From Chenopodium formosanum (taxonomy: Eukaryota; Streptophyta; Magnoliopsida; Caryophyllales; Amaranthaceae): a stretch of DNA of 64,000 nucleotides. The stretch is taken from contig CM044869.1 in assembly GCA_024500155.1 (NCBI GenBank), positions 26,968,501 through 27,032,500 of the forward strand, read 5' to 3'. The notes beneath the pieces are model-generated. The model was not told the origin of the DNA. It worked only from the letters and a program-made list of their open reading frames with translations, and ran no database searches. Positions within the stretch are counted from its first letter, which is position 1. Every line of letters begins with the position of its first letter. Below are positions 47,483-59,709 of this stretch, in pieces. The position numbers and the translations under genes were made by a program.

Positions 47483-50400
47483 TCACTGAAGATCTCTGAG
47501 ACGACGCAATCCAATACGATAAACTAACTTTTTGAATGTTGCTGTCGGAAGAGCCTTAGTGAATAAGTCTGCTAAATTCTCACTTGAACGAATCTGCAAT
47601 ACTTTTATATCTCCATTCTTCTGAAGATCATGAGTGAAGAAAAATTTGGGTAAGATGTGCTTTGTTTTGTCGCCTTTGATGTATCCTTCCTTAAGTTAAG
47701 CAATACAAGCTGCATTATCCTCATATAAAGTTGTCGGTGCCTCCTTCCCAGATGATGAACCACAAACTTCTTTTATGTGTTGAATTACCGACCTTAACCA
47801 TACACATTCACGACTAGCCTCGTGAATTGCTAAAATCTCAAAATGATTGGAAGAAGTAGCTGCAATGGTTTGTTTCATGGAACGCCAAGAGATGGCAGTA
47901 CCACCATATGTGAACACATATCCATCGACCATTATGAGGATCAGATAAATAACCTGCATCTGCAAAACCAATCAAATTTTCTTTGGAAAACTTTGGGAAA
48001 AATAAACCCATATCCTTCGTACCTTGAAGATAACGAAGTAAATGTTTTATTCCATTCCAATGCCTCTGGGTTGGACATGAACTAAACCTTGCTAATAAAT
48101 TAACTAAAAATGATATGTCGGGTCGTGTATGACTTGCAAGGTACATTAGCGCTCCAATTGCACTAAGATATGGTACTTCAGGACCAAGAATCTCTTCATC
48201 ATTTTCCCGAGGTCGGAATGGATCTTTATCTACTTTAGTGATCTTACAACCATAGGGCTACTCAATGGATGTGCTGTATCCATAGAGAATCTTTTAAGAA
48301 CCTTTTCTATGTATGTTGATTGATGCACAAGGATTCCATTCTCTAGATGCTCTATTTGTAACCCCAAGCAGAATTTTGTCTTTCCAAGATCTTTCATTTC
48401 GAACTCTTTCTTTAAATAATTGGCAGTCACTGAAATCTCTTCAGGAGTTCCAATGATATTCAAATCATCAACATACACCGCAATTATAACAAATCCCGAT
48501 CCAAATTTCTTTATAAAAATACATGGGCTGATAGGATCATTCTTATAACCTTCTTTTAACAAATACTCACTTAGACGGTTATACCACATACGCCCAGATT
48601 GTTTCAATCCATAAAGAGATTTGTTCAATTTAATACAGAAATGTTCTTGAGAACTAAATTTTGCTGCTTCTGGCAGTTTGAATCCTTCAGGGAGCTTCAT
48701 GTAAATGTCATTATCCAGTGGGCCATATAAATAAGCTGTGACTACATCCATCAAACGTAAGTCAAGTCCTTCTCTTATTTCCAAACTAATCAAAAATCTA
48801 AAAGTAGTTGCATCCACCACAGGAGAATATGTCTCCTCATAATCAATACCAGGTCTTTGTGAGAATCCTTGTGCAACTAAGCGTGCCTTATATCTTACAA
48901 ATTCACCCTTTTCATTTCTCTTTCGCACAAAGACCCATTTATATCCCACTGGCTTTACACCTTCAGGTGTACGGACTACAGGTCCGAATACTTCTCTTTT
49001 TTCAAGAGATTTTAATTTTGCTTCAATTGCTTCTTTCCATTTTGGCCAATCATTTCTTTGTCTACATTCTTCAATGGATTTTGGTTCATGATCCTCATTA
49101 TTATCCATGACATCTAATGCTACATTGCATGCAAAAACATCATCGACGTCGATTTGATTTCGGTTCCATGTAATTCCAGACATGATATAGTTTGTTGAAA
49201 TTTCTTCATTATCAGGTACCTGAATTTCTTCCTGTATCATGTCTAAATTCTCTTCTGGAGATCCTTCGGAAATTGTTTCTTCAATTTGACCATCATCAAT
49301 CAATGCTCATTTTCTTTTCCGAGGATTCTTATCTTTGGAACCTATTGGTCTTCCACGTTTCTGTCCTGGTTTAGACTCATTAGCAAATTTATTTTGTCCT
49401 TCCGGGACATCTATTTTAAATGGAGCATTTACAGCTGGAATATGTGACTTGGTCACTCTTTTTGGGTCAGCAAACGAGTCTGGCAATTGATTCGCTAAAC
49501 TTTGTAAATGAATTATCTTTTGAACTTCCAGTTCACATTGTTTAGTTCGAGGATCAAGATGGGATAATGATAATTCATTCCATTTAATTTCCTTTTCCAG
49601 CTCTCTTTTTTCTCCCCCTAATGTTGGGAAAAGTGACTCGTTAAAATGACAATCTGCAAAACAAGCCGTAAATAAATCCCCTGTTGTAGGTTCAAGATAT
49701 TTAATTATTGACGGGGATTCAAACCCAACATATATTCCCAACCTCCTTTGAGGACCCATCTTAGAGTGTTGTGGTGGAGCTATTGGAACATAAACCGCAC
49801 ATCCAAAAATTCTTAGATGGGAAATATTTGGTTCCTGACCATAAACCAATTGTAATGGGGAGAACTTATGATAACTTGTTGGCTAATGCGAATTAGTGCT
49901 GCTGCATGTAATATTGCATGTCCCCAAGCAGAAATTGGGAGATTGGATTTCATAAGCAATGGTCTAGCAATTAACTAAAGACGTTTAATTAATGACTCAG
50001 CCAGACCATTTTGTGTATGAACATGTGCTACAGGATGTTCAACATTTATCCCAATGGACATGCAATAATCATTGAAAGCTTGAGATGTAAATTCACTAGC
50101 ATTATCAAGCCGAATAGTCTTAATAGGAGTATCTAGAAAATGTGCCCGTAACTTAATCAATTGGGCAAGTAATCTCGCAAACGCCAGGTTACGAGTTGAT
50201 AACAAGGACACATGTGACCATCTAGTTGATGCATCAATTAAAACCATAAAATATCTAAATGGTCCACATGGGGGATGTATGGGCCCACAAATATCTCCTT
50301 GTATACGTTCCAGAAAACTAATTGATTCAAAATTAATTTTAGCTGGTGATGGGTGAATTATTAACTTGCCTACTGAACAAGCAGCACATGAAAAATTATT

Positions 50401-50970
50401 ATGAAGAATCTGCTGGCTCTTCAAAGAATGTCCACATGAATTCGTAATTATTTTTCGCATCATTATTGAACCGGGATGGCCTAACCGGTCATGCCAAACA
50501 ACAAAATTATCAGTAAACTTCTGGTTTACTATAGCATGAGTTTCAATAGTATTGATTTTTGTGTAGTACAAACCACTAGAGAATGTAGGGAGTTTCTCCA
50601 AAACATGTTTTGTGCCTTGAGTTATTTTTGTGATTTGAAGGAATTCGCTATTTTCTTCATTGATTGTCTCAATATGATAGCCATTGTTGCGAATATCCTT
50701 AAAACTTAATAAATTTCTTTGAGACAATGGGGAGTATAAAGCATCAATTATTTTAATTTCAGTTCCCCAAGGCAATTTTATAGTGGCTCTTCCGGAGCCC
50801 TTAATAATATTTGTACTGCCCGATATGGTACTCACATAAATCCTTTTCATCATTAATGTAGAGAAGTATTTTTTATTTCTAAGTATTGTATGAGTAGTTG
50901 CACTGTCAGCAAGACATAATTCTTCACCATTCATAGCAAACTGAACTTGAGTAATATCCATGTTCTTCAT
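47483..50970 (-). pseudogene. Copia pol (protease-integrase-RT-RNase H), multiply broken
   Basis: ATG at 50970, in a different frame from gag and 188 bases after it. Protease: LADSATTHTI (Asp in DSA). GAG-pre-integrase: HDRLGHPG and CAAC. Integrase core: Asp in GDICGPI, Asp in LDNASEF, Glu in NGLAESL. RT: YKARLVAQGFSQRPGIDYEE, LYGLKQSGRMWYNRL and the catalytic YVDDL. RNase H: GFADAGYLSDPHN, then TLYEDNAACIA. Breaks: TAG 49975-49977, a one-base loss near 49883, TGA 49307-49309, a shift near 48232, a shift near 47930 and TAA 47696-47698. The frame closes at TGA 47483-47485. Lineage within copia is not assigned. Confidence 0.95.
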
Positions 50971-51158
50971 GAAATAAAATATATGTCAAAATATTAAGCA
51001 TAAAAATAAAGATGATAAAATAAATAATTCAATAAAAACACCCAAATATTTCATAAATTCATAAAGTATATAAAGTCCTTATTACAACCATAGAAAATAA
51101 CATAAGTAAATAACTAGAAAAAGTCTAATACTTAAAGTTGACATAAAATAATATAAAT

Positions 51159-52250
51159 TTAATTATTCCCTTCCGGGGCATTGAAGAAATCACCAACTTC
51201 TAAATGAGTTGTACTGCCGAAATCAAAATTATTCCCTTCCGGGGAAGTAAGAAAATTAGCAACATCGAAATGATTTGCATTGCCAAAATCAAAATCACCT
51301 TCACCATCTTCAAGAACAAGGTTTGCCTCAATTTTCTTTCCTTTCTTCAATGATTCTTGATAAAGTTCAATAAGATGCTTTGGAGTTCTACAAACCCGAG
51401 ACCAATGGCCTTTTCCTCCACAACAGTAACATATATTGGTCTCATTTTTCTCTTTATCATCCCTACGTTCCCACTTCTGGTGGGAATGATAATTTGTGTA
51501 ATGACCTCCACGGCCTCTACCATATCCACTAAAACCACGCCCACGACCGTGACCACGCCATTGGCCACGACCGCGACCACGACCTCTACCTCGACCACTA
51601 CTACTGGAAGGGTCTCTGTTTTTAGTTTCTTTTCCGTTATGGGTTGTCACATTCGCTTCAGGGAATGGAGTAGAGCCAGTAGGACGTGATTCATGAGTTT
51701 TCATTAACAGCTCGTTATTTTGCTCAACCACAAGAAGACAAGATATTAATTCAGAATATTTTTTAAAACCTTTTTCTCTATATTGTGTCTACAGGACAAT
51801 ATTATTAGCATGGAAAGTGGAGTATGTCTTTTCAAGCATTTCTGCATCAGTAATATTTTCTCCACATAATTTCAATTGAGAAGTTATTTTAAACATAGCT
51901 GAGTTATATTCACTAACAGATTTAAAATCTTGTAATCTCAAATTCAACCATTCATAACGAGCTCTAGGGAGTATCACTGTTTTTTGGTGGTCATACCTTT
52001 CCTTTAGATTACTCCAAAGGATTTGTGGATCTTTCACAGTTAAATATTCATTTTTGAGCCCTTCATGGAGGTGATGGCGAAGGAAAATCATGGCTTTAGC
52101 CTTATCTTGAGCTGTTGCCTTATTAGCCTCTTTGATTGTTTCACCAAGCCCTTTAGCATCTAGGTGTATTTCAGCATCTAACACTCATGATAAATAATTC
52201 TTTCCGGTAATATCAAGGGCCACAAATTCAAGCTTGGCAAGATTCGACAT
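51159..52250 (-). pseudogene. Copia gag (two premature stops)
   Basis: ATG at 52250 (MSNLAKLEFVALDITGKNYL) to TAA at 51159, 364 codons. A TGA at 52185-52187 lies where a Trp is normal in this family, and a TAG at 51789-51791 interrupts the middle. The frame does not shift. The central part is a UBN2/retrotran_gag_2 domain (LRHHLHEGLKNEYLTVKDP). Next comes an Arg-Gly repeat tract, then a zinc knuckle CYCCGGKGHWSRVC (C-x2-C-x4-H-x4-C), and an acidic tail with two near-repeats ending SPEGNNF and APEGNN. Gag forms the particle and packages RNA. This copy cannot make it whole. Confidence 0.93.
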
Positions 52251-52876
52251 ATTTCACTATATAAAATAATATTCAAAATTAGATCTCATAAAATATCAAA
52301 CATATACATATCATAACATAATGGTTGATAATAAAAATATATACAAATAAAATAACATGGCTAAGCTCATTCATACAAGCACAAAAGCATAATACAACAA
52401 CAATTAGAGTAGCATGTGGTATCACAAATTATGGTATATGGCATAATTACAGCTCATAATAAATAACATAATAAAACAGTATAGTCATATAAAACAAAGG
52501 ATACATTAATAATCAATATACATAATAAGACTACACAAGATCGAAGAAAGACTATAACAAGACATGAAAAGTAATCTGCTCACATAATAATATGTATGTT
52601 ACTATGTCATTAAAGTAATTAACTAATTATAAGAATTCCTAGCATCATGATAATTCCTAGCATACTTAAGCACATGTTCCTAAAAGATCACGTAACACGT
52701 ATTCCTAGCATCATATTTGATAAACATCCATTAACAATGACTTTGCATGGACAATTCCTAGCATCATATTTGATACATGTTAACTAATGATATAAAATGA
52801 ACACCTTTTTTCTTGGCTAGTATACTTACAGAGTGATCAATGTAATAGTTTCGTTTAGAGTATGGTGCTGATAACG

Positions 52877-53150
52877 TATTATAAAATAAGGGGAAAGGGA
52901 GAATAAGAGAGAGATGTAGAGAGGTAATAGTGTTATGTCTATATTCATCCATTTCATTAGTCACCTATATATATACATGATAGAACATTGTAACCTATAT
53001 GGACAATAAATAGTCCATTCATGAGAGGGTTAATGTGACCTAATGACAAAGGAGGATTACAAGGGTGCTATTACAACCATACTTAAGATAGTCATAAAAG
53101 TGATATTTACAAGCTATAATGACCATCCATTATTAACATATTTTATAACA
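52877..53150 (-). repeat. 5' LTR of the copia element
   Basis: Same 274-bp length as the other LTR with one mismatch. The adjoining minus-strand bases CGTTATCAGCACCAT (52876-52862) are the likely primer binding site. They contain TATCAG as in initiator-Met-tRNA sites but do not match the usual site fully. Confidence 0.93.
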
Positions 53151-53155
53151 ATAAT

Positions 53156-53420
53156 AACATTCATCTGCATTAAATAAATCAACATACAAAACTCTTTAAA
53201 TAGTAATCCAAAATAACAAATCACTACTACGGTACTGCCTATTAAATAGGAATGTGATTCCACTAACTCCTAATTAAACTCAACTAAATAAAACATGCAT
53301 TTGACTAGTAAACAAACTGACCCGCTAATTACCACTAACAACTTTGACTCTCTAACTTAACGGAGCAAGCAACTAAAACGTTTGAATCATTAATCCAACA
53401 CTAATATCTCCCACAAGAAG
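53156..53420. other. No gene seen
   Basis: Right flank of the copia element; AT-rich, nothing recognised. Confidence 0.4.
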
Positions 53421-53431
53421 TATATACGTAT

Positions 53432-55297
53432 AGGCCTGGCAAACACATCGTTTGGGTCGGGTCAGTTTGGATCGGGTTAATTTCGGGTCAATCAATATTC
53501 AATTCTGGTTCGAGTCGAGTCCGATCAATTTGGGTTTTGGATCAGTTTCGGGTCAATGGTAATTCGGGTCAGGTCGAGTTTGGGTCAGGTCAATTCGGGT
53601 CGGGTCAGTCTTCGGGTTCAATTATCGGGTCAAGTTCGGGTCGGGTTAGGTCAATTCGGGTCAAATGAATCTTCGTCTATGTTGATGTAGAAATTTGACC
53701 AATAATATATTATAATTATGAATAAGTATAAAGTATAACAATTGAATATTAATAATATTCATTAGACAATTCCAACATTACTATATACACAAGACTGTAT
53801 TGTTTCATATGTATGATCACTATCATTGAATTGGTCAAAATTCAAATTAGATAAAGTGAATAGTTGAAAAAATCAACGTAACACTTAAAAGAAGAAGCTA
53901 AGAGTAATAGTACTCTATAACTAATATTAAAGTGATTATTGCTGACATCACCAATGTACATGTGTCACCTTCATATAAAAAATTTTCCCTCTTAAACTTT
54001 TTTTTTTTTGAAACAAATCAATTCATTAATAAAAAGCCATCCGGCATCTACAAATGAAATTTAAACTAACAAATACATAAAATTGAATCAAATTAGAGAT
54101 TCCTTCATCAAAGCTGCGATCGTTGAAAAAATCTTGCACTGTGGTACATCTCTCGCACAAATCGCTGGAATATACTGCCTTTTCGGAGAGGCAATCTAAC
54201 AATTTGTTGTAGCCGTAAGGATGATACTCATCTGATTCGCCTAAACGCATTTGAAAACTTGACAACCGTTGCGATCCCGAACAAATCTTTACTAAAGAAC
54301 TGACATTAGGGCAAAAGATATACCTTTTTGATAAACCCTAACACACAAACAAACCCTAAACGAACATAAAGAAACAACTAAACTAACAAAAACTAACGAC
54401 TCCACCATAGGGTGACACTCCACTATAGGGAGACGGATGAATATCTACACTACTTGTGTAGGTTTACTGACCTCCTAAACTATTTGTGACATCATTCTCT
54501 CTCTTTTTTTTCTTCTTTCTTTATTTCCTTTTCAAAATAGAGCTAATATTATTAATTATACATTTTTCTAAAAGCTTTTATGACCAAAATGGCTAATTAC
54601 ACAATTTATTAGTGATAGTAGAGTTTGAATTATTTTTCCCTCTTTATAAATTCTTCAAATTTTCTATAATGAATCAAAAACGAATGTTAACATTTTTAAA
54701 TTTTATTATAAGTATGAAGTTAATTAGAATATTTTTTAGCTTAATTAATCTAACTAAAGGGATCGATCGCGATTTATTAAGTTTTGCTTAAAATATTTAT
54801 ATTACACACATACAAGTAAGTTTAATTTAACTATTTAAAGCGTGCATCGCACGGGATTAACCTAGTAATAACAGTAACAATAATTAAATTACACGCACAT
54901 TTCAACAATATTATACACACAATACTATACTGTTTAATTTAGGTTAATTTCGATAAGTGTTTATTCGGGTAAAGTCATTAAGCCCTAAATCATTTAGGTT
55001 TGAGTATTCGTTAATTTTAGATTGGGTCATTTCGGGTATGGTTCGGGTCCCTTCGGTTTTCAGGTCAATCAATTCGGGTCATAAATGGGTCGGGTCACTT
55101 CGAGTATTGGGTTAATTTCGGGTTGGGTCAATCGGGTATCGGGTCAACTTTGGGTCGGGTTAATTCGGGTATCGGGTTAAGTTTAGGTCAACTCCACTTC
55201 GGGTTAGGTCGGGTCAGCTTTGTGTTCGGGTCAATTTTGGGTCTATGTTTTCGGATCACGAGTCGGATCATTCGGGTCGGGTCAAGATTGCCAGCTA
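53432..55297. mobile_element. GGGTC-rich Mutator-like (MULE) element with a Helitron inside
   Basis: Perfect 11-bp duplication TATATACGTAT (53421-53431 and 55298-55308). Inner ends AGGCCTGGCAA and the inverse of TAGCTGGCAA. Both arms (53450-53670, 55020-55290) are made of CGGGTC/GGGTCAATT words in the same orientation. Known: 9-11-bp target duplications mark Mutator-type elements. No transposase. Net length about 0.9 kb without the Helitron. Confidence 0.8.
53914..54865 (+). mobile_element. Helitron nested in the GGGTC element
   Basis: It starts TCTATAACTAATATTAAAG and ends with the hairpin CGTGCATCGCACG, ten bases, then CTAG, followed by T. The base before the start is C and not the expected A, so the left border is a little less certain. 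Bases 54000-54420 read on the minus strand like a LINE 3' end (..GATGGCTTTTTATTAATGAA, then T/A-rich, then a poly-A), probably a captured or inserted piece. The frame at 54026-54265 belongs to this and is not a gene. Confidence 0.8.
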
Positions 55298-55308
55298 TAT
55301 ATACGTAT

Positions 55309-55731
55309 AACATCTAAATCTGTTGATCATGTAATTAATTTATGCAAGTTTTGATTCTTAAAAATAAGTTTCTAGCTTAGCAATTTCGCAAATAGCATTT
55401 TAAAGTTCCTGCGTAATATTTATATACCCAAAGCAATTAATTGAGTGTCATTTGCTTGTTTGATTATTTACACCAACACGTTCCTCTTCGTAAATATTGA
55501 TGTGCTTATATAAAGTATCAATGTTTTTTTTTATTTTTTTTTTATTTTTTTGGTGATGGGTTGTTGAATGAAAAACGATTTTAAGATCCCTAAAATCAGA
55601 AGGGAAACTCTAACCACATGAACTATACTCACTCTGTATAAAGTGTGAATGTTATAAAGCTAGCTACATTTTGAGAAATAAAAGTAGACTATTTCTATAA
55701 CTTTTAAATAAAACACCTAAAACAAATAATA
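55309..55731. other. No gene seen
   Basis: AT-rich with a T-run at 55526-55551. Confidence 0.4.
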
Positions 55732-55865
55732 CTTGTTTAGTTGACACCGTTTGACTTTTACACTATTCACACAACACGCTTTAACTTGCTTTTGTGATTT
55801 ATACATACGATAAAATATATTCATGTGAGATCTTATTTAAATCGTTTTAATTTATATTTAATTAA

Positions 55866-56863
55866 GAGAAGGTGTTGTGTCAGTTTGGACTGAAAAAATG
55901 CGGATTTTTTATATCCTCAATTGGTGGGATGATATCCTCTATTGGCTGGATGATATCCTCTACTAACTGGATGATATCCTTTATTAGCAATATGATATCC
56001 TTTATTGGCTAGATGATATTTCTATTGGCTGGATGATATTCTCTATTGGCTGGATGATATTCTCTGTTGGTTGGATGATATCTTCTACTAACTGGATGAT
56101 ATCCTTTATTGGGTATATAATATTCTTTATTGGTTGGATAATATTTCTACTGGCTGGATGATATCCTCTATTGACTGGATGATATCCTCTACTAAGTGGA
56201 TGATATCCTTTATTGGCTATATAATATACTTTATTGGCTGAATGATATTTCTACTAGCTGGATGATATCCTCTATTGGCTATATGGTATCATGGCTAGAT
56301 GATATCATATAGCCAATAGAGGATATCATCCAGCTAATAAAGGATATCATAAACACAATCATAAATGATATCATATAACCAATAGAGGATATCATCAGAC
56401 CTAGATATCATATAGCCAATAGAGGATATGTATAACTTGTTTAAGAATATGTATAATTTGTTTGATGATATGTATAATAATGGCATAACCTTCATTGAAG
56501 ATTTCGTACTCAAGGTCATGGATATAACATAACTTGCTCATTTCTCAACCAAAATACATGCATATGTTATCAAAATGCTCACAATTCAACATACAATCAT
56601 ATGGGATAATCAATTTCAACAATTATACATCGCATAAGAAAGCCCCAATTCGACTTTTTGGGCATTTTTCAAAAAATCCAATAATCTCAAGCAATTAAAC
56701 TTTCTCTCTCTTCCACCATGGATGACCTCGCTCCTCTCCTTCGCTGTAACCACCACTAACTTCTCATCAGGTGGAAACTTGTTCTTCATCATCGCAAAAA
56801 GATGACGATGATACTTCTCGACTGATGAAACATCGGGTGCGGCTTGCCGCACCCAATACTTTG
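55866..56863. mobile_element. Unclassified 998-bp DNA-transposon-like insertion
   Basis: Flanked by direct repeats TATTTAATTAA (55855-55865 and 56864-56874) that occur once in the MITE it interrupts, which suits a 9-11-bp target duplication (Mutator-like). Edges GAGAAGGTGTTGTGTCAG and the inverse of CAAAGTATTGGGTGCGG are only loosely inverted repeats. The right edge has a perfect 9-bp hairpin GGGTGCGGCTTGCCGCACCC (56835-56854). It contains the minisatellite/hairpin at 55905-56336. A minus-strand frame 56616-56852 (VEKYHRHLFAMMKNKFPPDE) may be a captured gene piece I do not recognise. Confidence 0.7.
55905..56336. repeat. 21-bp minisatellite ending in a 38-bp-arm hairpin
   Basis: About 18 units of GATATCCTCTATTGGCTG-type sequence, then an inverted repeat: arm 56255-56292 and arm 56299-56336 pair over 38 bp with one mismatch across a 6-base spacer. 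Inverted units continue to about 56430. Confidence 0.9.
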
Positions 56864-56982
56864 TATTTAATTAATATCCACTTTTTATAATTTTACAATG
56901 TTGATATAGAGATATTAATCGTTAAAAACATAAGTTGACAAGCATAATAATAGAAATGTGTCAATTAAAAAAACAGAGAAAG

Positions 56983-57489
56983 TATAATTTTGTAAGGTAT
57001 TATTTTCAACCTAAAAGAAATAATATAATGCCAAATGCCAACTGGCTTTATGGATTCCAGTGGTACAGGAAGAAGAGGCCAAGGAAAGAAACATAAGTGT
57101 AGGGACTTCTAACTAGTTGCTAAAAATAAATGACATCATGCCAAAATTATTGGGAAAAAAGACATGAGAAAAACTGTACATGCACTCATATCCATTATTT
57201 GACATACATTTTAGGAGATTTTATGATACATCGTATCAAGTATCCTAATATATTACCCTCTTTTACTTGTTATTATACGGCATTATATTCTAATCTCAAA
57301 CTCCTCTATTTCCTCCGTCCTGATAGAATATTACTATTACCCCGTCAGCCATTCATTCGAAAATATGGTCACGTTACTAGCTAGATCATACAACATGTGC
57401 AGACGTTGCTAGCAAGCAATTCTGTTCATATGACATTATTAACGTGATTATTAATTTTCGATCATGATGGAGGGTAACACATGATGAAC
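56983..57489. other. 3' flank and probable 3' UTR of the HAD gene
   Basis: No other gene. The last 100-200 bases before 57490 are presumably the 3' UTR. No clear poly(A) signal was identified. Confidence 0.5.
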
Positions 57490-59666
57490 TTAGGCTATGA
57501 CAGAAGTCTCTCTTGATATTTTCTCAGAGTAGATTTCAGCCCTAACATCAGATTCCCAAAGCTCAGGTAATGCTTCCCTTAAATTGTGAATGCTTTCCAG
57601 TGCATAATCAGCTCCTTTTGGCCTTTGAGAAGTTCCAACCTACGTGTATATCCAACACATTTTTCCCAATTTAATAATAAGATCACAACGAAGTGTGAGA
57701 CCCATGTTTAGGAAAACGACAAAAAACAAAGTTTTCAACAATAATTTTCAGAAATGCATACCAGTACAGTGTCAAGACCCGCACGTTTTCCAGCCAGTAT
57801 ATTTCTGACACTATCATCAAAGAATATCTGAAATTGACAAAAAATATATTCCAATCATTAGGATTATAATTACTACTCCTACCTTTTTTTTTTTTTTTTT
57901 TTTTTAATCTTTTATCTTCATGTTTCACATTTTATGATCCACGAGATATAAATTCTGATCGTGTTTTATATTAAATGTGGTACGTACAATAATTGATGTT
58001 ATTATTTGAGGAAAATAAATAAAAATGATAAGGATGATAAAACTTACTGTTTTTTGAGGGTTTAAGTTGGCGATTTTAAGTGCCTTTTCAATAGCAGATT
58101 CTGATGGTTTACAAACAACGGGTGTTTTGGGCAATGTTGTAGCATCATTTTGATTATTGGCAAAATGACTAATTATGTCAAAAATTGGAATGTCATTATT
58201 ATTAGTATTGTTGTTAATTGAAAGGGTCCTCGGCCTTGTTCCTACAAACTTTATATCATCTTCGTCGTCTGATGCAAAGTTTTTGTGGGTCGGGTTTAGA
58301 GTCTCGAAACAAATGATGCCTTCGAAATAATCCTCTAATCCGAGCTTTTTTAATGCTATAATAGCATGAGTCTCATCCGCATTGGTAAATATCTATACCA
58401 TAAAACATTTAGAGAAGGTAAGTTAGGTCGATATTCAAGAAAAAGGATTAACTAACAAAGGTCAACGAAGAATAATGAAGTAACTTACAACTTTACGAAT
58501 AGGTAAGCTCAACAAGAGGCTTCGAAGGACTGGGTCTGGTTTAAGGTTGTCATAAGGTAATCTCCCATGAACAAAACTGTAAAAACCACAATAATCACAA
58601 AACTAATTTAGATATTTTGGTTTTACTTTAGTTTATTTTTACTACTTACTACAGAAGTAATAATGTAAGAAATGGCAAGTAAAATATGAGCAAGTTGTGT
58701 GTCTTACCTATGATATTCATCATAATCAAAATCATAGCCAATTGCCTACATAAAAAAGATTTAAGACCATATGTTAACATCATTGTTAAAGTCATTAAGT
58801 ATAATGTAATTAAACTATACAATTACGTGACGTAATTAAATAAATAAATTAAGCATACCCTAAGACCAGCCATTGTTGTGCCGTAGTTTTTGTATAAAAG
58901 GTTAGACAGATCATTTATCTTACTCCTGTCTATGCCTAGCTTTTCAACCATAAAATCTGTTGAAAAAAACAATTTGAAACAATAAAAAGATTAGAACACC
59001 ATATATTATTTATTTTACAAATTATTAATTTTACTTTAAAAAAAAAATACCAGCTAAATACTCACACTCTAATCTATCCGGAATTGTTAGTCAAAATATT
59101 ACTGTAGTTAAATTTCATTAACATGCATGCAACATTATAGCGTGACTATTCGTTTCAAATAAAAGTTAAAGTAGGAACAACATTTAAAAATTGAATGAGT
59201 TTATTATTTTTAAACACAAAATTGATGGAGTAAACCCAACCTTGAATGTTCTTCAGAACTTCTTTTGATAGCCCGGTGCTAAGAGGGTACAAAGTATCAT
59301 CTAGATCTGCAAATCCAAGCAAATAATAAGTACAAATTAAATATTATAACTTTCTAGAAAAGAGGGATTAGACCAATTCAATTTGATATATATTTATAAA
59401 TTTTTTAATGTATGAACCAACCATCTATATGACTTAAGCTATGCTTTCTATTTTTCAATTCAATTTGATATATCACGGTGAAATGGGTGTATAAAGTTTC
59501 TCATACCTAAATAAAACATTAAAACTCAAGCTATGCTTTCTATTTTTCTTTCCCTTTTTTTTTATTTTTATTTTTTATTTTTCATTTTCTGTTTTTATTG
59601 TACGGAAAGTACCTTAGAGGATGAACATTTGTACATATATGAAGTAGTTTTTTTCTTTTCTTTCTT

Positions 59667-59709
<43 letters not shown>

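Larger units (their letters stand above)
47060..53150 (-). mobile_element. Complete but inactivated Ty1/copia retrotransposon
   Basis: 6,091 bp between two 274-bp LTRs, flanked by a perfect ATAAT duplication (47055-47059, 53151-53155). On the minus strand the order is LTR, leader, gag, protease, integrase, reverse transcriptase, RNase H, purine tract (AAGGGGGAG, 47334-47342), LTR. Integrase before RT is the copia order. LTRs differ at one base (G at about 47194 versus T at the matching place in the right LTR), so insertion is recent, yet both gag and pol carry stops and shifts. Confidence 0.97.
55732..56982. mobile_element. Stowaway-like MITE split by another insertion
   Basis: 55732-55865 and 56864-56982 together match the inverse of the MITE at 45352-45606 (TTAGTTGACACCGTTTGAC ... 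GTCAATTAAAAAAACAG). They are separated by a 998-bp insertion with an 11-bp repeat at its edges. Confidence 0.85.

Noticed and set aside
48808..49374. Plus-strand frames opposite the copia pol
   Set aside because: They are shadows of the minus-strand integrase/RT coding sequence, which has clear motifs.
52630..52770. CCTAGCATCAT repeats in the copia leader linked to the TAGTATCATG repeats of the gypsy LTRs
   Set aside because: Orientation relative to transcription is opposite and only about 10 bases are shared, so chance is as likely.
53450..53670. GGGTC runs as interstitial telomere repeats
   Set aside because: The plant telomere unit is TTTAGGG. These words belong to the arms of a transposon with defined borders.
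54026..54265. 79-residue minus-strand frame inside the Helitron
   Set aside because: Adjacent sequence looks like a LINE 3' end with poly-A, and the frame shows no known domain.
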